Source: Coriobacteriaceae bacterium
GTDB lineage: Bacteria > Actinomycetota > Coriobacteriia > Coriobacteriales > Coriobacteriaceae
Length of the DNA stretch: 64,000 nt
NCBI GenBank assembly: GCA_030525945.1
Contig: JAUNDT010000003.1
Coordinates: 101,319 to 165,318, forward strand
Reading direction: 5' to 3'
This document shows, piece by piece, positions 54,282 to 63,912 of the stretch. The notes below the pieces were generated by a model. It had not been told where the DNA came from. It did not search any database and was given only the letters and a program-made list of their open reading frames with translations. Made by a program: the position numbers and the translations under genes. How positions within the stretch are numbered: position 1 is the stretch's first letter; each line of letters begins with the position of its first letter.

Positions 54282-54426
54282 CAGTGCGTTGAGCGTGCGT
54301 TGCCGGCCGAGCCGGTGATGCTGTAGCGGCTACCGGCACGCTGCTATGCGCGTTTGAGCTTGCGATGTGAGCCGCGCCTGAGCGCGCGCCGGCATGCACG
54401 CAAGCACCGCATGCCAAAACCTTTTC

Positions 54427-54457
54427 AAAACCCGGGTGTCCGCGCACCCGGGTTTTT
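54427..54457 (+). terminator. Terminator after clpX
   Basis: AAAACCCGGGTG pairs with CACCCGGGTTTTT across TCCGCG. Two weaker hairpins (AGCGTGC/GCACGCT and GCTTGCG/CGCAAGC) lie between it and the clpX stop. This 348-bp gap shows no T-box motif ahead of valS. Confidence 0.85.
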
Positions 54458-54629
54458 GTGTTCCTACGCTCCGCTGGCGGGCGAGGGGAGGCGGCGCTTG
54501 AACACCTTGGCCGCATGGAGGCCGGTGGGGAAGTGGAGGACGGATAAGCCCCGCCCGGCTCCTGTGTTATCCTTTTGAACCAAGTATGACGATATACCTT
54601 CGCATCGCTCGAACGAGGAAGGAACGCCC

Positions 54630-57344
54630 ATGGCAGAAGAGATGCCCAAAACTTACGATCCGGCGGTCAACGAGCCGGCTATCCTGCAAAAATGGCTCGA
54701 CGGCGGCTACTACAAGCGCCGTGAGGGCGTGGGCGACTGCACCGTCACCATCCCGCCGCCGAACGTCACCGGCATCTTGCACATGGGCCACGCCACCGAC
54801 GACTCCATTCAGGACGCCATCGTACGCATGGCGCGCATGCGCGGCCGTTCTACCCGTTGGATCTTAGGCACCGACCACGCCGGTATCGCCACGCAGACTA
54901 AGGTCGACAAGAAGCTCAAGAACGAGGGAATCTCGCGCCTGGAGATCGGCCGCGACAAGTTCATTGACGCCTGCTGGGACTGGACGCACGAGTACGGCGG
55001 CACCATCGTCGAGCAGATCAAGCGCATGGGCTGCTCCGTCGACTTTGAGGGCGAGCGCTTCACCATGGATCCGGAGTACGCCGAGGCGGTGCGCCGCGTC
55101 TTCTGCGACTGGTACCACGACGGCTTGATCTATCGCGGCAAGCGCATCGTGAACTGGTGCCCCAACTGCACCACGGCCATCTCCGATGACGAGGCCGAGT
55201 ACGAGGACGAGAAGGGCCATCTGTGGCACCTGCGCTACCCGCTCACCGAGCCGGTGAACGGCCAGGAGTACATCGTGGTCGCCACCACGCGTCCCGAGAC
55301 CATGCTCGGCGACACGGGTGTGGCCGTGAGCTCCAAGGACCCCGAGAAGGCCGCCTTCGTGGGCAAGACCGTGAAGCTCCCCATTGTGGACCGCGAGATC
55401 CCCATTTTCGACGACTGGCACGTCGATCCCGACTTCGGTTCCGGTTTTGTCAAGGTCACCCCGGCGCACGACCCCAACGACTACGCCATGGGCGAGGCCC
55501 ACGGCCTTGAGAAGATCAACATCTTCGACGAGCACGCCGTGGTGGTCGAGGGTTATGGCGAGTTCACCGGCATGACCCGCGACGAGTGCCGCGAGGCCGT
55601 GGTCGCGTGGTTCGAGGAGCACGGTCTGCTCGACCACATCGACGAGCACGACCACTCCGTCATGCACTGCTACCGCTGCGACAACACGCTTGAGCCGTGG
55701 CTGTCCGAGCAGTGGTTCGTGGCTGTGGACAAGTTGAAGCAGCCCGCGCTCGACGCCGTGAAGGACGGCCGTGTGACCTTCCACCCGGCGCGCTGGACCG
55801 ACACCTACACCACCTGGATGGAGAACCTCAAAGACTGGTGCATCTCCCGCCAGCTGTGGTGGGGTCACCGCATCCCCGTGTTCTACTGCGAGGACTGCGA
55901 TTGGGAAGACGCCTGCATGGACGACGTGACCGTGTGCCCCAAGTGCGGCGGCGTGCATGTGCATCAGGACGAGAACGTGCTCGATACCTGGTTCAGCTCC
56001 CAGCTGTGGACCTTCGCCACGCAGGGCTGGCCGCAGAAACCTGAGCTGCTTGAGGGTCATCACCCCACCACGGCGCTCGTCACCGCGCGCGACATCATCG
56101 CCTTGTGGGTCGCCCGTATGGTCATGAGCTCCCTGTACTTCCTGGACGAGGTCCCGTTCAAGGACGTCGTGATCTACCCCACGATCCTTGCCAAGGACGG
56201 CAGCCGCATGTCCAAGTCCAAGGGCAACGGCGTGGACCCCATGGATCTCATTGACATGTACGGTGCCGACGCCATGCGCTTCAACCTGCTCACGCTGTGC
56301 ACCAACAACCAGGACGTCAAGTTCGACGCCGACATCGACAAGAAGACCAAGCAGCTCAAGGGCAGCCCGCGCACCGAGCAGGCCCGCGCGTTCGTGACCA
56401 AGATCTGGAACGCAAGCCGCTTCCTGCTCATGAACATGGACGGCTACACTCCGGGCGAGCCGGTGGCCCAGACCGCCGCGGACGCCTGGATGTTCAGCCG
56501 CCTGGCCAAGGCGGTCAAGCTCGTGACTGAGGGCATCGAGAACTACACCTTCGGCGAGATGGCCCGCGGCGTGCAGAACTTCTTCTGGAACGAGGTTTGC
56601 GACTGGTACGTCGAGGTCACCAAGACGCGTCTCAAGGACGACGACGCCCGCCTGCAGGCGCAGCGCAACCTCATGTTCGTGCTCGACGCGTCTTTGCGCA
56701 TCATGCACCCGCTCATGCCGTTCGTGACCGAGGCTATCTGGGATCAGATGCCCGCGAGCTGGCTCGACATGAGCGAGTCGGGCGTGTGCGAGCGCGCCGA
56801 GGCGCTGATGGTCGCCGCCTGGCCCGAGCCCGCCGACTTCGAGCGCTTCATCGACGAGCCCGCCGAGCGCTCCTTCGAGCTCGCACGCGCCGTGGTGTCC
56901 GACGCCCGCTCCACCCGCGCCCGTTACCGCATCTCGCCCAAGCAGGCGCTGCCCGTGGTTGTTGCCGCGCATTCCGTCGAGGCCGCCGAGGCGCTTGAGG
57001 GCATGTCCTCCTTCATCTGCGGTCTTGCCAACATCCCCGAGATGACGGTGGCAACGGACGAGACGTTTGCCGGTAAGCCCGAGGCCTCCATTGCTTTGGC
57101 CGGTCCTGACTTCGACGCGTACGTTGTCGTGGGCGACCTGGTTGACTTTGCCGCCGAGAAGGCTCGCCTGGAGAAGGAGCTGGCGGCTGCCGAGAAGGAG
57201 CTGACGGCCGCCGAGCGCACGCTTTCCAACGAGGGCTTCGTGGCCAAGGCCGCACCCGAGGTCGTTGCCAAGAAGCGCGAGCGTGCCGCCGAGCTGACTG
57301 ACACGATCGCCGCGATCAAGGCGCAGCTGGTCGACTTCGCTTAA
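54630..57344 (+). CDS. valS: Valine--tRNA ligase
   Basis: A 904-residue class I synthetase. PPPNVTGILHMGHATDDSI holds the HIGH-type HMGH motif near residue 50. LGTDHAGIATQ and the editing domain (GDTGVAVSSKDP) follow. KMSKS appears as SRMSKSKGNGVDP. A C-terminal coiled coil rich in Glu/Lys/Ala (EKELAAAEKELTAAE) is normal for bacterial ValRS. GAGGAAGG lies before the ATG. A terminator closely follows the stop. Confidence 0.98.
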   Translation: MAEEMPKTYDPAVNEPAILQKWLDGGYYKRREGVGDCTVTIPPPNVTGILHMGHATDDSIQDAIVRMARMRGRSTRWILGTDHAGIATQTKVDKKLKNEGISRLEIGRDKFIDACWDWTHEYGGTIVEQIKRMGCSVDFEGERFTMDPEYAEAVRRVFCDWYHDGLIYRGKRIVNWCPNCTTAISDDEAEYEDEKGHLWHLRYPLTEPVNGQEYIVVATTRPETMLGDTGVAVSSKDPEKAAFVGKTVKLPIVDREIPIFDDWHVDPDFGSGFVKVTPAHDPNDYAMGEAHGLEKINIFDEHAVVVEGYGEFTGMTRDECREAVVAWFEEHGLLDHIDEHDHSVMHCYRCDNTLEPWLSEQWFVAVDKLKQPALDAVKDGRVTFHPARWTDTYTTWMENLKDWCISRQLWWGHRIPVFYCEDCDWEDACMDDVTVCPKCGGVHVHQDENVLDTWFSSQLWTFATQGWPQKPELLEGHHPTTALVTARDIIALWVARMVMSSLYFLDEVPFKDVVIYPTILAKDGSRMSKSKGNGVDPMDLIDMYGADAMRFNLLTLCTNNQDVKFDADIDKKTKQLKGSPRTEQARAFVTKIWNASRFLLMNMDGYTPGEPVAQTAADAWMFSRLAKAVKLVTEGIENYTFGEMARGVQNFFWNEVCDWYVEVTKTRLKDDDARLQAQRNLMFVLDASLRIMHPLMPFVTEAIWDQMPASWLDMSESGVCERAEALMVAAWPEPADFERFIDEPAERSFELARAVVSDARSTRARYRISPKQALPVVVAAHSVEAAEALEGMSSFICGLANIPEMTVATDETFAGKPEASIALAGPDFDAYVVVGDLVDFAAEKARLEKELAAAEKELTAAERTLSNEGFVAKAAPEVVAKKRERAAELTDTIAAIKAQLVDFA

Positions 57345-57354
57345 GCTCGCATAT

Positions 57355-57388
57355 GCCCGGGCTCGCGCTTCGCGGGCCCGGGTTTTTG
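57355..57388 (+). terminator. Terminator after valS
   Basis: CCCGGGC-CGCG pairs with CGCG-GCCCGGG across a short loop, followed by TTTTTG. It isolates valS from folC. Confidence 0.85.
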
Positions 57389-57458
57389 TTTTGCGCCGTT
57401 GGGCCCACGCTTACGCCCGCCTATTCGTTTGCCGTGCCGTGAGGGAGTTGCGTTCGAT

Positions 57459-58832
57459 ATGCCAAAGAACACGTCGAATTTCGCGTTGCCGTTTTCGTTT
57501 GAGGAGCTCGCCTACGAGCGTGCCGTTGCGATCGCGGCTGATACCGGTAAGATCCCCGGCGGAACGGGTCCGCTGCTCGAGACGGTCGTGGACATGCTCG
57601 AGGAGTGCGGACGCCCCGATGAGCATTTTGACTGCATTCAAGTGGCGGGCACGAACGGCAAGACCTCGACGACTCGCTTTGCCGCAGCCATCCTGCGCGG
57701 CGAGGGGCTGCGCACGGCGCTTTACACGTCGCCGCAGCTCGTGGCATACGAGGAGCGCATGGAGATCGACGGGCGAGTGGTCGACCCCGCGGACTTCGCC
57801 CATGGCGTTTCCGCCGCCGCGGAGGCAGGGCGTCGCGTCAGCTGCCGTCGTGGGGACGCGGGGTTGCCGCCCTATACAATTACGCCGTTTGATCTGCTTA
57901 CGGTCGCCGCCATGATTATCTTTGCCGAGGCTCGCGTCGACGTCGCGGTGCTCGAGGTCGGCTTGGGCGGGCGATGGGACGCCACGAGCGCCACCGATCC
58001 CGTGGCGGTTGCCATCACGGGCATCGGACTCGATCACATCCATATCCTGGGTAACACGCTTGGCGAGATCGCCCGGGAAAAGGCGGCCGTCATTAAGCCC
58101 GGCCGCGCGGTGGTGCTGGGCGAGGGGACGCACGACCCGGTGGTTGAGGACGTCATGGCAAAGCGGTGCGATGCGTGCGGTGTTGAGCCCTGGATCGTTT
58201 CCCGCACAACGACCCGTGAGCCCCGGTCCCTGCGCGAGGCGGTTTCGTTCAGCTGCGAAGGTCCGTTTGGGAGCTATGAGCTGAGCATGCATAAGCCGAG
58301 TTATCAGCCGCAAAACGCCTCGTGCGCCATCGCGCTTGCCGAGCTCTATCTCGGGCGTGCTTTGAATACGGACAAGTTGGAGCGCAGCCTCGATGCCTGC
58401 CCGATTCCCGGGCGCTTCGATATGGTGCGCACGGACCCGATGGTGCTGGTGGATGCCTGCCACAACCCGCAGAGCTGCGAGAACTTCGTCGCGGCGCTGG
58501 GGGAGGTCGCGCCCACGGTTGCGGAGCGCCCTACGCTGCTGGTGGCCGCCCTGTCTGACAAAGACGTTTCGGGCATCATCGACGTGCTCATCCCCGCATT
58601 TCCCCGCATCGCCGTTACGGCGACCGTGAGCGATCGCGCCTGTCCGGCACACGAGCTTGCCAAGTTGGTAGAGGAAAAACTCGCCGAGCTCGGTCGGCCG
58701 GCGTCTGATCTCGTTGCCGTGCACGCAACCGTCTCAGAGGCGCTCGATGCATTCACGGAGCAGCGTGAGCCGGTCGTGGCGGCGGGAACGATCACGTTGG
58801 CAGGTGAGGTCGCGGGCTCGCTGCGAGGATAG
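57459..58832 (+). CDS. folC: Folylpolyglutamate synthase / dihydrofolate synthase
   Basis: A 457-residue FolC that adds glutamates to folates. The ATP loop GTNGKTSTTRF lies near residue 50; ITGIGLDHIHILGNTLGEIA and EKAAVIKPGR are diagnostic blocks. Family segment IPGRFDMVRTDPMVLVDACH, with N-P following, marks the C-terminal domain. The ATG at 57459 is chosen; GAGGGAG lies upstream. It complements fhs and folD as a third folate gene in the window, though 55 kb away. Confidence 0.96.
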   Translation: MPKNTSNFALPFSFEELAYERAVAIAADTGKIPGGTGPLLETVVDMLEECGRPDEHFDCIQVAGTNGKTSTTRFAAAILRGEGLRTALYTSPQLVAYEERMEIDGRVVDPADFAHGVSAAAEAGRRVSCRRGDAGLPPYTITPFDLLTVAAMIIFAEARVDVAVLEVGLGGRWDATSATDPVAVAITGIGLDHIHILGNTLGEIAREKAAVIKPGRAVVLGEGTHDPVVEDVMAKRCDACGVEPWIVSRTTTREPRSLREAVSFSCEGPFGSYELSMHKPSYQPQNASCAIALAELYLGRALNTDKLERSLDACPIPGRFDMVRTDPMVLVDACHNPQSCENFVAALGEVAPTVAERPTLLVAALSDKDVSGIIDVLIPAFPRIAVTATVSDRACPAHELAKLVEEKLAELGRPASDLVAVHATVSEALDAFTEQREPVVAAGTITLAGEVAGSLRG

Positions 58833-58876
58833 CGCGTGCGTCGAGCGCACCGCGGCTGCCGGTAGGGCCGCCCCTC

Positions 58877-60004
58877 TTACAGGAAGCGGTACTGAACCGT
58901 GCCCACGCCTACGCTGACAAAGTTGAGGGCGCGCGCAACCGCGGGCTGCATGTCGATCACACGACCGTGTGCGTACGGCCCGCGGTCGTTCACGTAGGCG
59001 ATGACGGAGCGGCCGCCGTAGCGGATCTCAACGCGGGTTCCGAACGGCACGTTGAGCATGGCGACGCCCATGGAGGTCTCGGTGACCTTCTCGCCGCTGG
59101 CGGTGGTACCGCCCATGAAGCCGTCGCCGATGCCGTAGTAGGATGCGACGCCGGTGAGCCAACCGCCGTTGTCAGGGGTCTGCGTCGACCCACCGCCTGA
59201 GTTATCCGGCTGGGAGGGAGGTGCGACCTGCTGCCCGCCCTGGTCCTGCCCGGTGGTATCTCCGCCGTTGCCGGCGTCCGTGTTGGGCTTCGACGGCTCG
59301 GACGTCTCGGGGACCACGGGCTTGCTTGCAGAGGCATCATGCTGAGCCTGCAGCTGCGCCGCCTGCTCGGCCGCCTTGCGCGCCATCTCCATCTCGGCGG
59401 CATCCTCGGCGCTCGCCTTCTCCTGCATTTTCGCGGCGGCGGATTGCGCCGTGCCAAGCGCCTCGGATGCGCGCGCGAGCTCGGCGTTCGCCTTGTCCTT
59501 GGTCTTGCTGAGCTCGTCGAGCTTGCCGTTGAGCTCGGCTTCGAGCGCGTCGAGCTCCTCAAGGGCGCTCACATGCGCGTCGCGCACGGAGGAGAGGTAC
59601 TTGTTCAGGTTCAAAAAGTCCTCGAACGACGAGGCGTTGAGCAGCAGGCTGAGTGCACCGCCGCTGTTCGTGCGCGTCTTGTACAGATCGCGCGCGGCTC
59701 TCGAGGCGCTTTTCTGCCGAAGCGGCATGAGCTCCTGCTCAATATGAAGGATCTCGTCGGCGATGTCGTCGACCTTACCGTCCAGCTCCTGCGCACGGGC
59801 CGATGCGTCATTAAAGGCGCTCGCCGCACCCGACACTTCCTCCTGAAGGCGCGAAAGCTCGGCGCGCGTGGCATCCGTAGCGGCAAAAGCAGGGGAAGGG
59901 CAGGCTCCGAGTGCTCCGCCAAGCGTGAGCGTCAGGGCGAGGCCGGCTGCGCATGCGGCGCGGGCGCTGCGAAAACTTGAACGATGGTTGGAAATACACG
60001 ACAT
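58877..60004 (-). CDS. Secreted RlpA-like double-psi beta-barrel protein with coiled coil
   Basis: A 375-residue exported protein. A signal peptide covers about residues 1-40 (RSSFRSARAACAAGLALTLT then CPSPAFA). Then comes a long coiled coil (about 40-220; the first part resembles CwlO/PcsB-type N-terminal domains). A Pro/Gly/Gln-rich linker follows, and a C-terminal RlpA-like domain closes with VASYYGIGDGFMGGTTASGE and VNDRGPYAHGRVIDMQPA. The domain has the catalytic-type Asp of RlpA (VNDRGP). It probably binds or cleaves peptidoglycan. ATG 60004 is preferred; a longer start lies upstream without a site. Confidence 0.85.
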   Translation of the reverse strand: MSCISNHRSSFRSARAACAAGLALTLTLGGALGACPSPAFAATDATRAELSRLQEEVSGAASAFNDASARAQELDGKVDDIADEILHIEQELMPLRQKSASRAARDLYKTRTNSGGALSLLLNASSFEDFLNLNKYLSSVRDAHVSALEELDALEAELNGKLDELSKTKDKANAELARASEALGTAQSAAAKMQEKASAEDAAEMEMARKAAEQAAQLQAQHDASASKPVVPETSEPSKPNTDAGNGGDTTGQDQGGQQVAPPSQPDNSGGGSTQTPDNGGWLTGVASYYGIGDGFMGGTTASGEKVTETSMGVAMLNVPFGTRVEIRYGGRSVIAYVNDRGPYAHGRVIDMQPAVARALNFVSVGVGTVQYRFL

Positions 60005-60266
60005 AGGGTACGACCGCTTTCTCAGTTCGTTTTGACCCAGTATAAACCGAAGCCTCACCTTAAAGTAGAGCTTCAAGGTTTGCACACGCGCACGGGCTGT
60101 ACACGCGCGGCCGAGCACAGGCGAGCCGAATGACTGCCTCGTGTGATGGCCGTACCGCCGACCCCCGTGGCGCGCCTGCGTGCGCAAAACGCGCGGCGGG
60201 TATACAATGTCCTGCAGTTATGACCAGATGCGTGCCCGCACGCGCACGGCCGAAAGGTTCACCCCT

Positions 60267-60698
60267 ATGTCAAAGTACCTTGAGGAGATCATGTCGCCCC
60301 AGCTCATGATGGTGGTGTATGCCTTCATCGCGTTTGTGGTCGCGCTGTACCTGCTCTCCGTTGCCTACGTGTTCATCGACGCCAAGCGCCGCGGCGTTCA
60401 GGCGTACGTGGCATGGGGCCTCGTGGCGCTCGTCCCGTTCATCGGCCTGGTCGCCTACATCGCCCTGCGCCCCGGCACCTATGCGTCCGACCGCGAGGAG
60501 CAGGAGCTCGAGATGGCCCTGCGCGAGCGTGAGCTCGCCCAGTATGGCAGCTGCCCCAACTGCGGCACCACCATCGAGAAGGACTTCATCGTGTGCCCCG
60601 TGTGCAACACGCAGGTGCGCAACGTGTGCCCCACCTGCAAAAAGCCGCTCGAGGCCCACTGGAAGGTCTGTCCCTACTGCCGAACTCACATCCAGTAG
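60267..60698 (+). CDS. Membrane protein with C-terminal double zinc ribbon
   Basis: A 144-residue protein. Two hydrophobic helices (about 12-34 and 45-65, like the N-terminal region of PLD-type membrane proteins) are followed by a charged helix and two zinc-ribbon units: CPNCGTTIEKDFIVCPVC and CPTCKKPLEAHWKVCPYC. The cysteine pairs would bind two zinc ions on the cytoplasmic side. The function is unknown; such proteins are often scaffold-like. ATG 60267 has GAAAGG upstream. A terminator follows before thrS. Confidence 0.75.
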   Translation: MSKYLEEIMSPQLMMVVYAFIAFVVALYLLSVAYVFIDAKRRGVQAYVAWGLVALVPFIGLVAYIALRPGTYASDREEQELEMALRERELAQYGSCPNCGTTIEKDFIVCPVCNTQVRNVCPTCKKPLEAHWKVCPYCRTHIQ

Positions 60699-60750
60699 GC
60701 GCGCGGCTGCGCTCGTGTGACGCACGGGCGCTGTCCTAACGTGCCGCTTA

Positions 60751-60784
60751 GCACCCGTCACCTGCAAGGATGGCGGGTGCTTTC
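60751..60784 (+). terminator. Terminator before thrS
   Basis: GCACCCG pairs with CGGGTGC around a 16-base loop, followed by TTTCG. The 86-base stretch after it must hold the thrS promoter; no T-box is visible. Confidence 0.65.
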
Positions 60785-60869
60785 GTGTAGAGGAGGGTAA
60801 GCGCCTCCAAAACAGGTACAATTTGGAAGTTCAACTGCGTACTAACGCCCTATGAGGAAGGTTCAGATA

Positions 60870-62633
60870 ATGAAGGCACTGCACAACGACGGCTCGGTGG
60901 CCGAGGTCGAGAGCGCCGAGGAGGCCCTCCACATCATCCGCCACTCCGCCGCCCACATCATGGCCCAGGCCATCAAGCGCCTCTACCCCGAGGCCGACTT
61001 CGCTTACGGCCCGGCGACCGACAACGGCTTCTATTACGACGTCGACCTGGGCGACAAGACCCTCTCCGAGGACGACCTGCCCGCCATCGAGGCCGAGATG
61101 AAGAAGATCGCCAAGGAGAACCTCAAGTTCTCCGTCTTCGAGCTTCCGCGCGAGGAGGCCATCGCGCTCATGGAGGAGCGCGGCGAGAAGTACAAGGTCG
61201 AGCACATCGGCGACCTGGCCGAGGACGCCCGCATCACCTTCTACCAGCAGGGTGACTACATCGACATGTGCGTGGGCCCGCACCTCACCTACACCAAGGC
61301 GCTCAAGGCCTTCAAGCTCACCGGCGTGTCCGGCGCGTACTGGAAAAACGACGCCAACAACAAGATGCTCACCCGCGTGAACGGCACTGCGTTCGCCACT
61401 AAGGACGAGCTCGACGCGCACCTCACCATGCTCGAGGAGGCCAAGAAGCGCGACCATCGCCGCATCGGCCGCGAGATGGACCTCTTCATGATGCGCGACG
61501 AGGCCCCGGGCTTCCCGTTCTTCCTGCCCAACGGCATGATCCTCAAGAACACGCTGCTCGACTTCTGGCGCGAGATCCACCACAAGGCCGGCTACGTCGA
61601 GATCTCCACACCGCAGATCATGAACAAGAGCCTGTGGCTCACCTCCGGCCACTGGGACCACTACAAGGACAACATGTACTCCACCCTCATTGACGAGGAA
61701 GAGTACTGCATCAAGCCCATGAACTGCCCGGGCGGCGTGCTCGTGTACAGCTCCAAGCCGCATAGCTACCGCGAGCTGCCCATCCGCGCCGGCGAGATCG
61801 GCCTGGTGCACCGCCATGAGCTCAAGGGCGCGCTGCACGGCCTGTTCCGCGTGCGCTGCTTCAACCAGGACGACGCGCACCTGTTCGTCACGCCCGAGCA
61901 GCTTACCGACGAGATCGTGGGCGTGGTGAACCTCATCACGAGCGTGTACGACAAGTTCGGCTTCACCTACCACCTCGAGCTCTCCACGCGCCCCGAGGAC
62001 TCCATGGGCTCCGATGAGGACTGGGCTGCCGCCGAGGAGGGCCTCAAGGTCGCACTTGAGCAACTCGGCATGGATTATGTGGTGAACGAGGGCGACGGCG
62101 CCTTCTACGGCCCCAAGATCGACTTCCACCTGGAGGACTCCCTCGGCCGCACCTGGCAGTGCGGCACCGTGCAGCTCGACTTCCAGATGCCGCAGAACTT
62201 CGACCTTACCTACGTCGACGCCGACGGTGAGAAGAAGCGCCCGGTCATGCTGCATCGCGTGTGCTTCGGCTCCATCGAGCGCTTCATCGGCATCCTGATC
62301 GAGCACTTCGCCGGCAAGTTCCCCGTGTGGCTCGCGCCCATGCAGGTCAAGGTTCTGCCCGTCTCGGAGAAGAGCCGCGACTACGCGCACGAGGTCACCG
62401 CAAAGCTCGAGGCCGCCGGCATCCGCGTGGTGTGCGACGATCGCGACGAGAAGATCGGCTACAAGATCCGCGAGGCCCGTGGCACCGACCGCGTGCCCTA
62501 CATGCTCATCCTGGGCGAGAAGGAGGTCGAGGCCGGCAACATCTCCGTCCGCGACCGCACCAACGAGACCGTCCCCATGGGCGTCGACGAGTTCATCGCC
62601 AAGGTGTGCGAGGAGATCGCCACGCGCGCGTAA
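60870..62633 (+). CDS. thrS: Threonine--tRNA ligase, lacking the TGS domain
   Basis: A 587-residue class II synthetase. Only about 24 residues precede the editing domain, which begins ALHIIRHSAAHIMAQAIKRL, with the HxxxH metal motif, and includes CVGPHL. The aminoacylation core has MNCPGG with the zinc Cys, then FRVRCFNQDDAH, and the anticodon domain follows. Common bacterial ThrRS starts with a TGS domain of about 60 residues; this is absent. The ATG at 60870 follows GAGGAAGG with a seven-base gap; an ATG at 60852 would add six residues only. Confidence 0.97.
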   Translation: MKALHNDGSVAEVESAEEALHIIRHSAAHIMAQAIKRLYPEADFAYGPATDNGFYYDVDLGDKTLSEDDLPAIEAEMKKIAKENLKFSVFELPREEAIALMEERGEKYKVEHIGDLAEDARITFYQQGDYIDMCVGPHLTYTKALKAFKLTGVSGAYWKNDANNKMLTRVNGTAFATKDELDAHLTMLEEAKKRDHRRIGREMDLFMMRDEAPGFPFFLPNGMILKNTLLDFWREIHHKAGYVEISTPQIMNKSLWLTSGHWDHYKDNMYSTLIDEEEYCIKPMNCPGGVLVYSSKPHSYRELPIRAGEIGLVHRHELKGALHGLFRVRCFNQDDAHLFVTPEQLTDEIVGVVNLITSVYDKFGFTYHLELSTRPEDSMGSDEDWAAAEEGLKVALEQLGMDYVVNEGDGAFYGPKIDFHLEDSLGRTWQCGTVQLDFQMPQNFDLTYVDADGEKKRPVMLHRVCFGSIERFIGILIEHFAGKFPVWLAPMQVKVLPVSEKSRDYAHEVTAKLEAAGIRVVCDDRDEKIGYKIREARGTDRVPYMLILGEKEVEAGNISVRDRTNETVPMGVDEFIAKVCEEIATRA

Positions 62634-62694
62634 GCTCGCTGCCATATATGCCGTCTGGGCTGCCAGCCTGTTGTGTGGCCCCCCGGATTCTCGA

Positions 62695-62722
62695 GCGCCC
62701 CTTATCGCGAGGGGCGCTTTTG
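62695..62722 (+). terminator. Terminator after thrS
   Basis: GCGCCCCT pairs with AGGGGCGC, followed by TTTTG. It separates thrS from the regulator gene. Confidence 0.85.
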
Positions 62723-62804
62723 TGTGGCGCGCGGCATTGAGCGCGACGCGGTGCGGATTGGCTACAATGGCATATGAAAACGATGTCAGAAGGGGCGATG
62801 TTCG

Positions 62805-63776
62805 ATGACGATGCGTGAGGTTGCGGATCTGGCGGGCGTGTCGGTCGCAGCCGTGTCCCGCTATCTGAACGGCGGATATGTGTCGGCCGACAAGTCGGAG
62901 CGCATCAAGCGGGCAATTGAGGAGACCGGTTATGTGCGCTCCAATCAGGCCCGCTCCCTGCGGACCGGCGCCACGCGGCTCATCGGCGTGGTGGTGCCAA
63001 AAATCAACTCGGAGTCCATCAGCCGTCTGACCGCGGGCATCAGTGCGGTGCTGCAGCGCAACGGCTACCAGATGCTGCTTGCGAACACCGCCAACGACCC
63101 GGGCGCCGAGCTCGAGTACTTGGAGCTGCTGCGGAGCCATCCCGTTGACGGCATCATCATCGCGGGCACGGTGGTCACTGAGCGTCACCGGGAGTTCTTC
63201 GCCTCCGCGGGCGTGCCCGTTGTGGTGACCGGCCAGCAGGTGAGCGACTGCAGCTGCGTGTACTTCGACGACTATGAGGCCGCGCGTGACCTGGGCTCTC
63301 ATATCGCGTCCCAGGCTCCAGGCCCGATCGCCTATATCGGCGTCACGCGCGAGGACACGGCCGCCGGCGCTGCGAGGCAGGACGGCTTTTGCGCGGGCCT
63401 GCGCGATGCCGGCGTGCCCTTTGACCCTGAACTGTACCGCGAGTCGCCCTTTTCCATCGAAGGCGGCTATCAGGCGGCCTGGGACCTGATGCGACACGAC
63501 CCCGCCCCGGCGTTTGTGGGCTGCGCCACGGACATGATTGCCGCGGGGGCCCTGCGCGCGCTTACGGAGTCGGGCATAAGCCATCCGGAGACTCGCGTGT
63601 CCGGATTTGGCGACAACCAGTTGCTCGCCATGCTCACCGGCGGCATCGCCACGGTGCACTACGGCTATAAGACCTGCGGGGAGACCGCGGCACGCATGGT
63701 ACTGGACGAAATCAAAGAGGGGGGACGCGCGGAGCATCAAAGCGCGTGCATCGAGCACACGCTCATCACCCGATAA
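62805..63776 (+). CDS. LacI-family sugar-responsive repressor
   Basis: A 323-residue regulator. The HTH region MREVADLAGVSVAAVSRYLN is at residues 3-22, followed by the hinge region and a periplasmic-binding-protein-like effector domain (RLIGVVVPKINSESISRLTA onward). Effector-pocket residues such as DDYEAARDLG and GFGDNQL are typical. The next gene starts like a sucrose or beta-glucoside PTS EII, so it is probably a ScrR-type repressor. Two matching operators sit in the gap before that gene. Confidence 0.92.
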   Translation: MTMREVADLAGVSVAAVSRYLNGGYVSADKSERIKRAIEETGYVRSNQARSLRTGATRLIGVVVPKINSESISRLTAGISAVLQRNGYQMLLANTANDPGAELEYLELLRSHPVDGIIIAGTVVTERHREFFASAGVPVVVTGQQVSDCSCVYFDDYEAARDLGSHIASQAPGPIAYIGVTREDTAAGAARQDGFCAGLRDAGVPFDPELYRESPFSIEGGYQAAWDLMRHDPAPAFVGCATDMIAAGALRALTESGISHPETRVSGFGDNQLLAMLTGGIATVHYGYKTCGETAARMVLDEIKEGGRAEHQSACIEHTLITR

Positions 63777-63831
63777 GCGCGGCACTTCAACCGTTTACCG
63801 ACAAAATTCAACCGTTCGCCGTGTGAAAAAC

Positions 63832-63867
63832 TGTAAACGATTACATACCAATATGAAATCGTTTACA
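63832..63867 (+). promoter_or_regulatory. Two LacI-type operators before the PTS gene
   Basis: TGTAAACGATTACA (63832-63845) and TGAAATCGTTTACA (63854-63867) both match the TGTAAACGTTTACA-like pattern of LacI-family sites. Their centres are 22 bp apart, two helical turns. Half-site-like repeats TTCAACCGTTTACC and TTCAACCGTTCGCC lie 25-45 bases further upstream. The adjacent regulator is the obvious candidate to bind them. Confidence 0.75.
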
Positions 63868-63912
63868 GTCAGGGTGTCAGAAGTTAGTTCATGGAGAAGA
63901 GGAAGGGGCTCC

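Noticed and set aside
54864-56972. A 702-codon minus-strand open frame
   Set aside because: Antisense shadow of valS; no recognisable domain and typical mirror composition.
60831-63785. A 984-codon open frame on the minus strand
   Set aside because: It runs antisense across thrS and the LacI-family gene. Its composition (Val/Ala/Leu/His/Gly-rich, no domain) is the usual high-GC mirror of a real gene.
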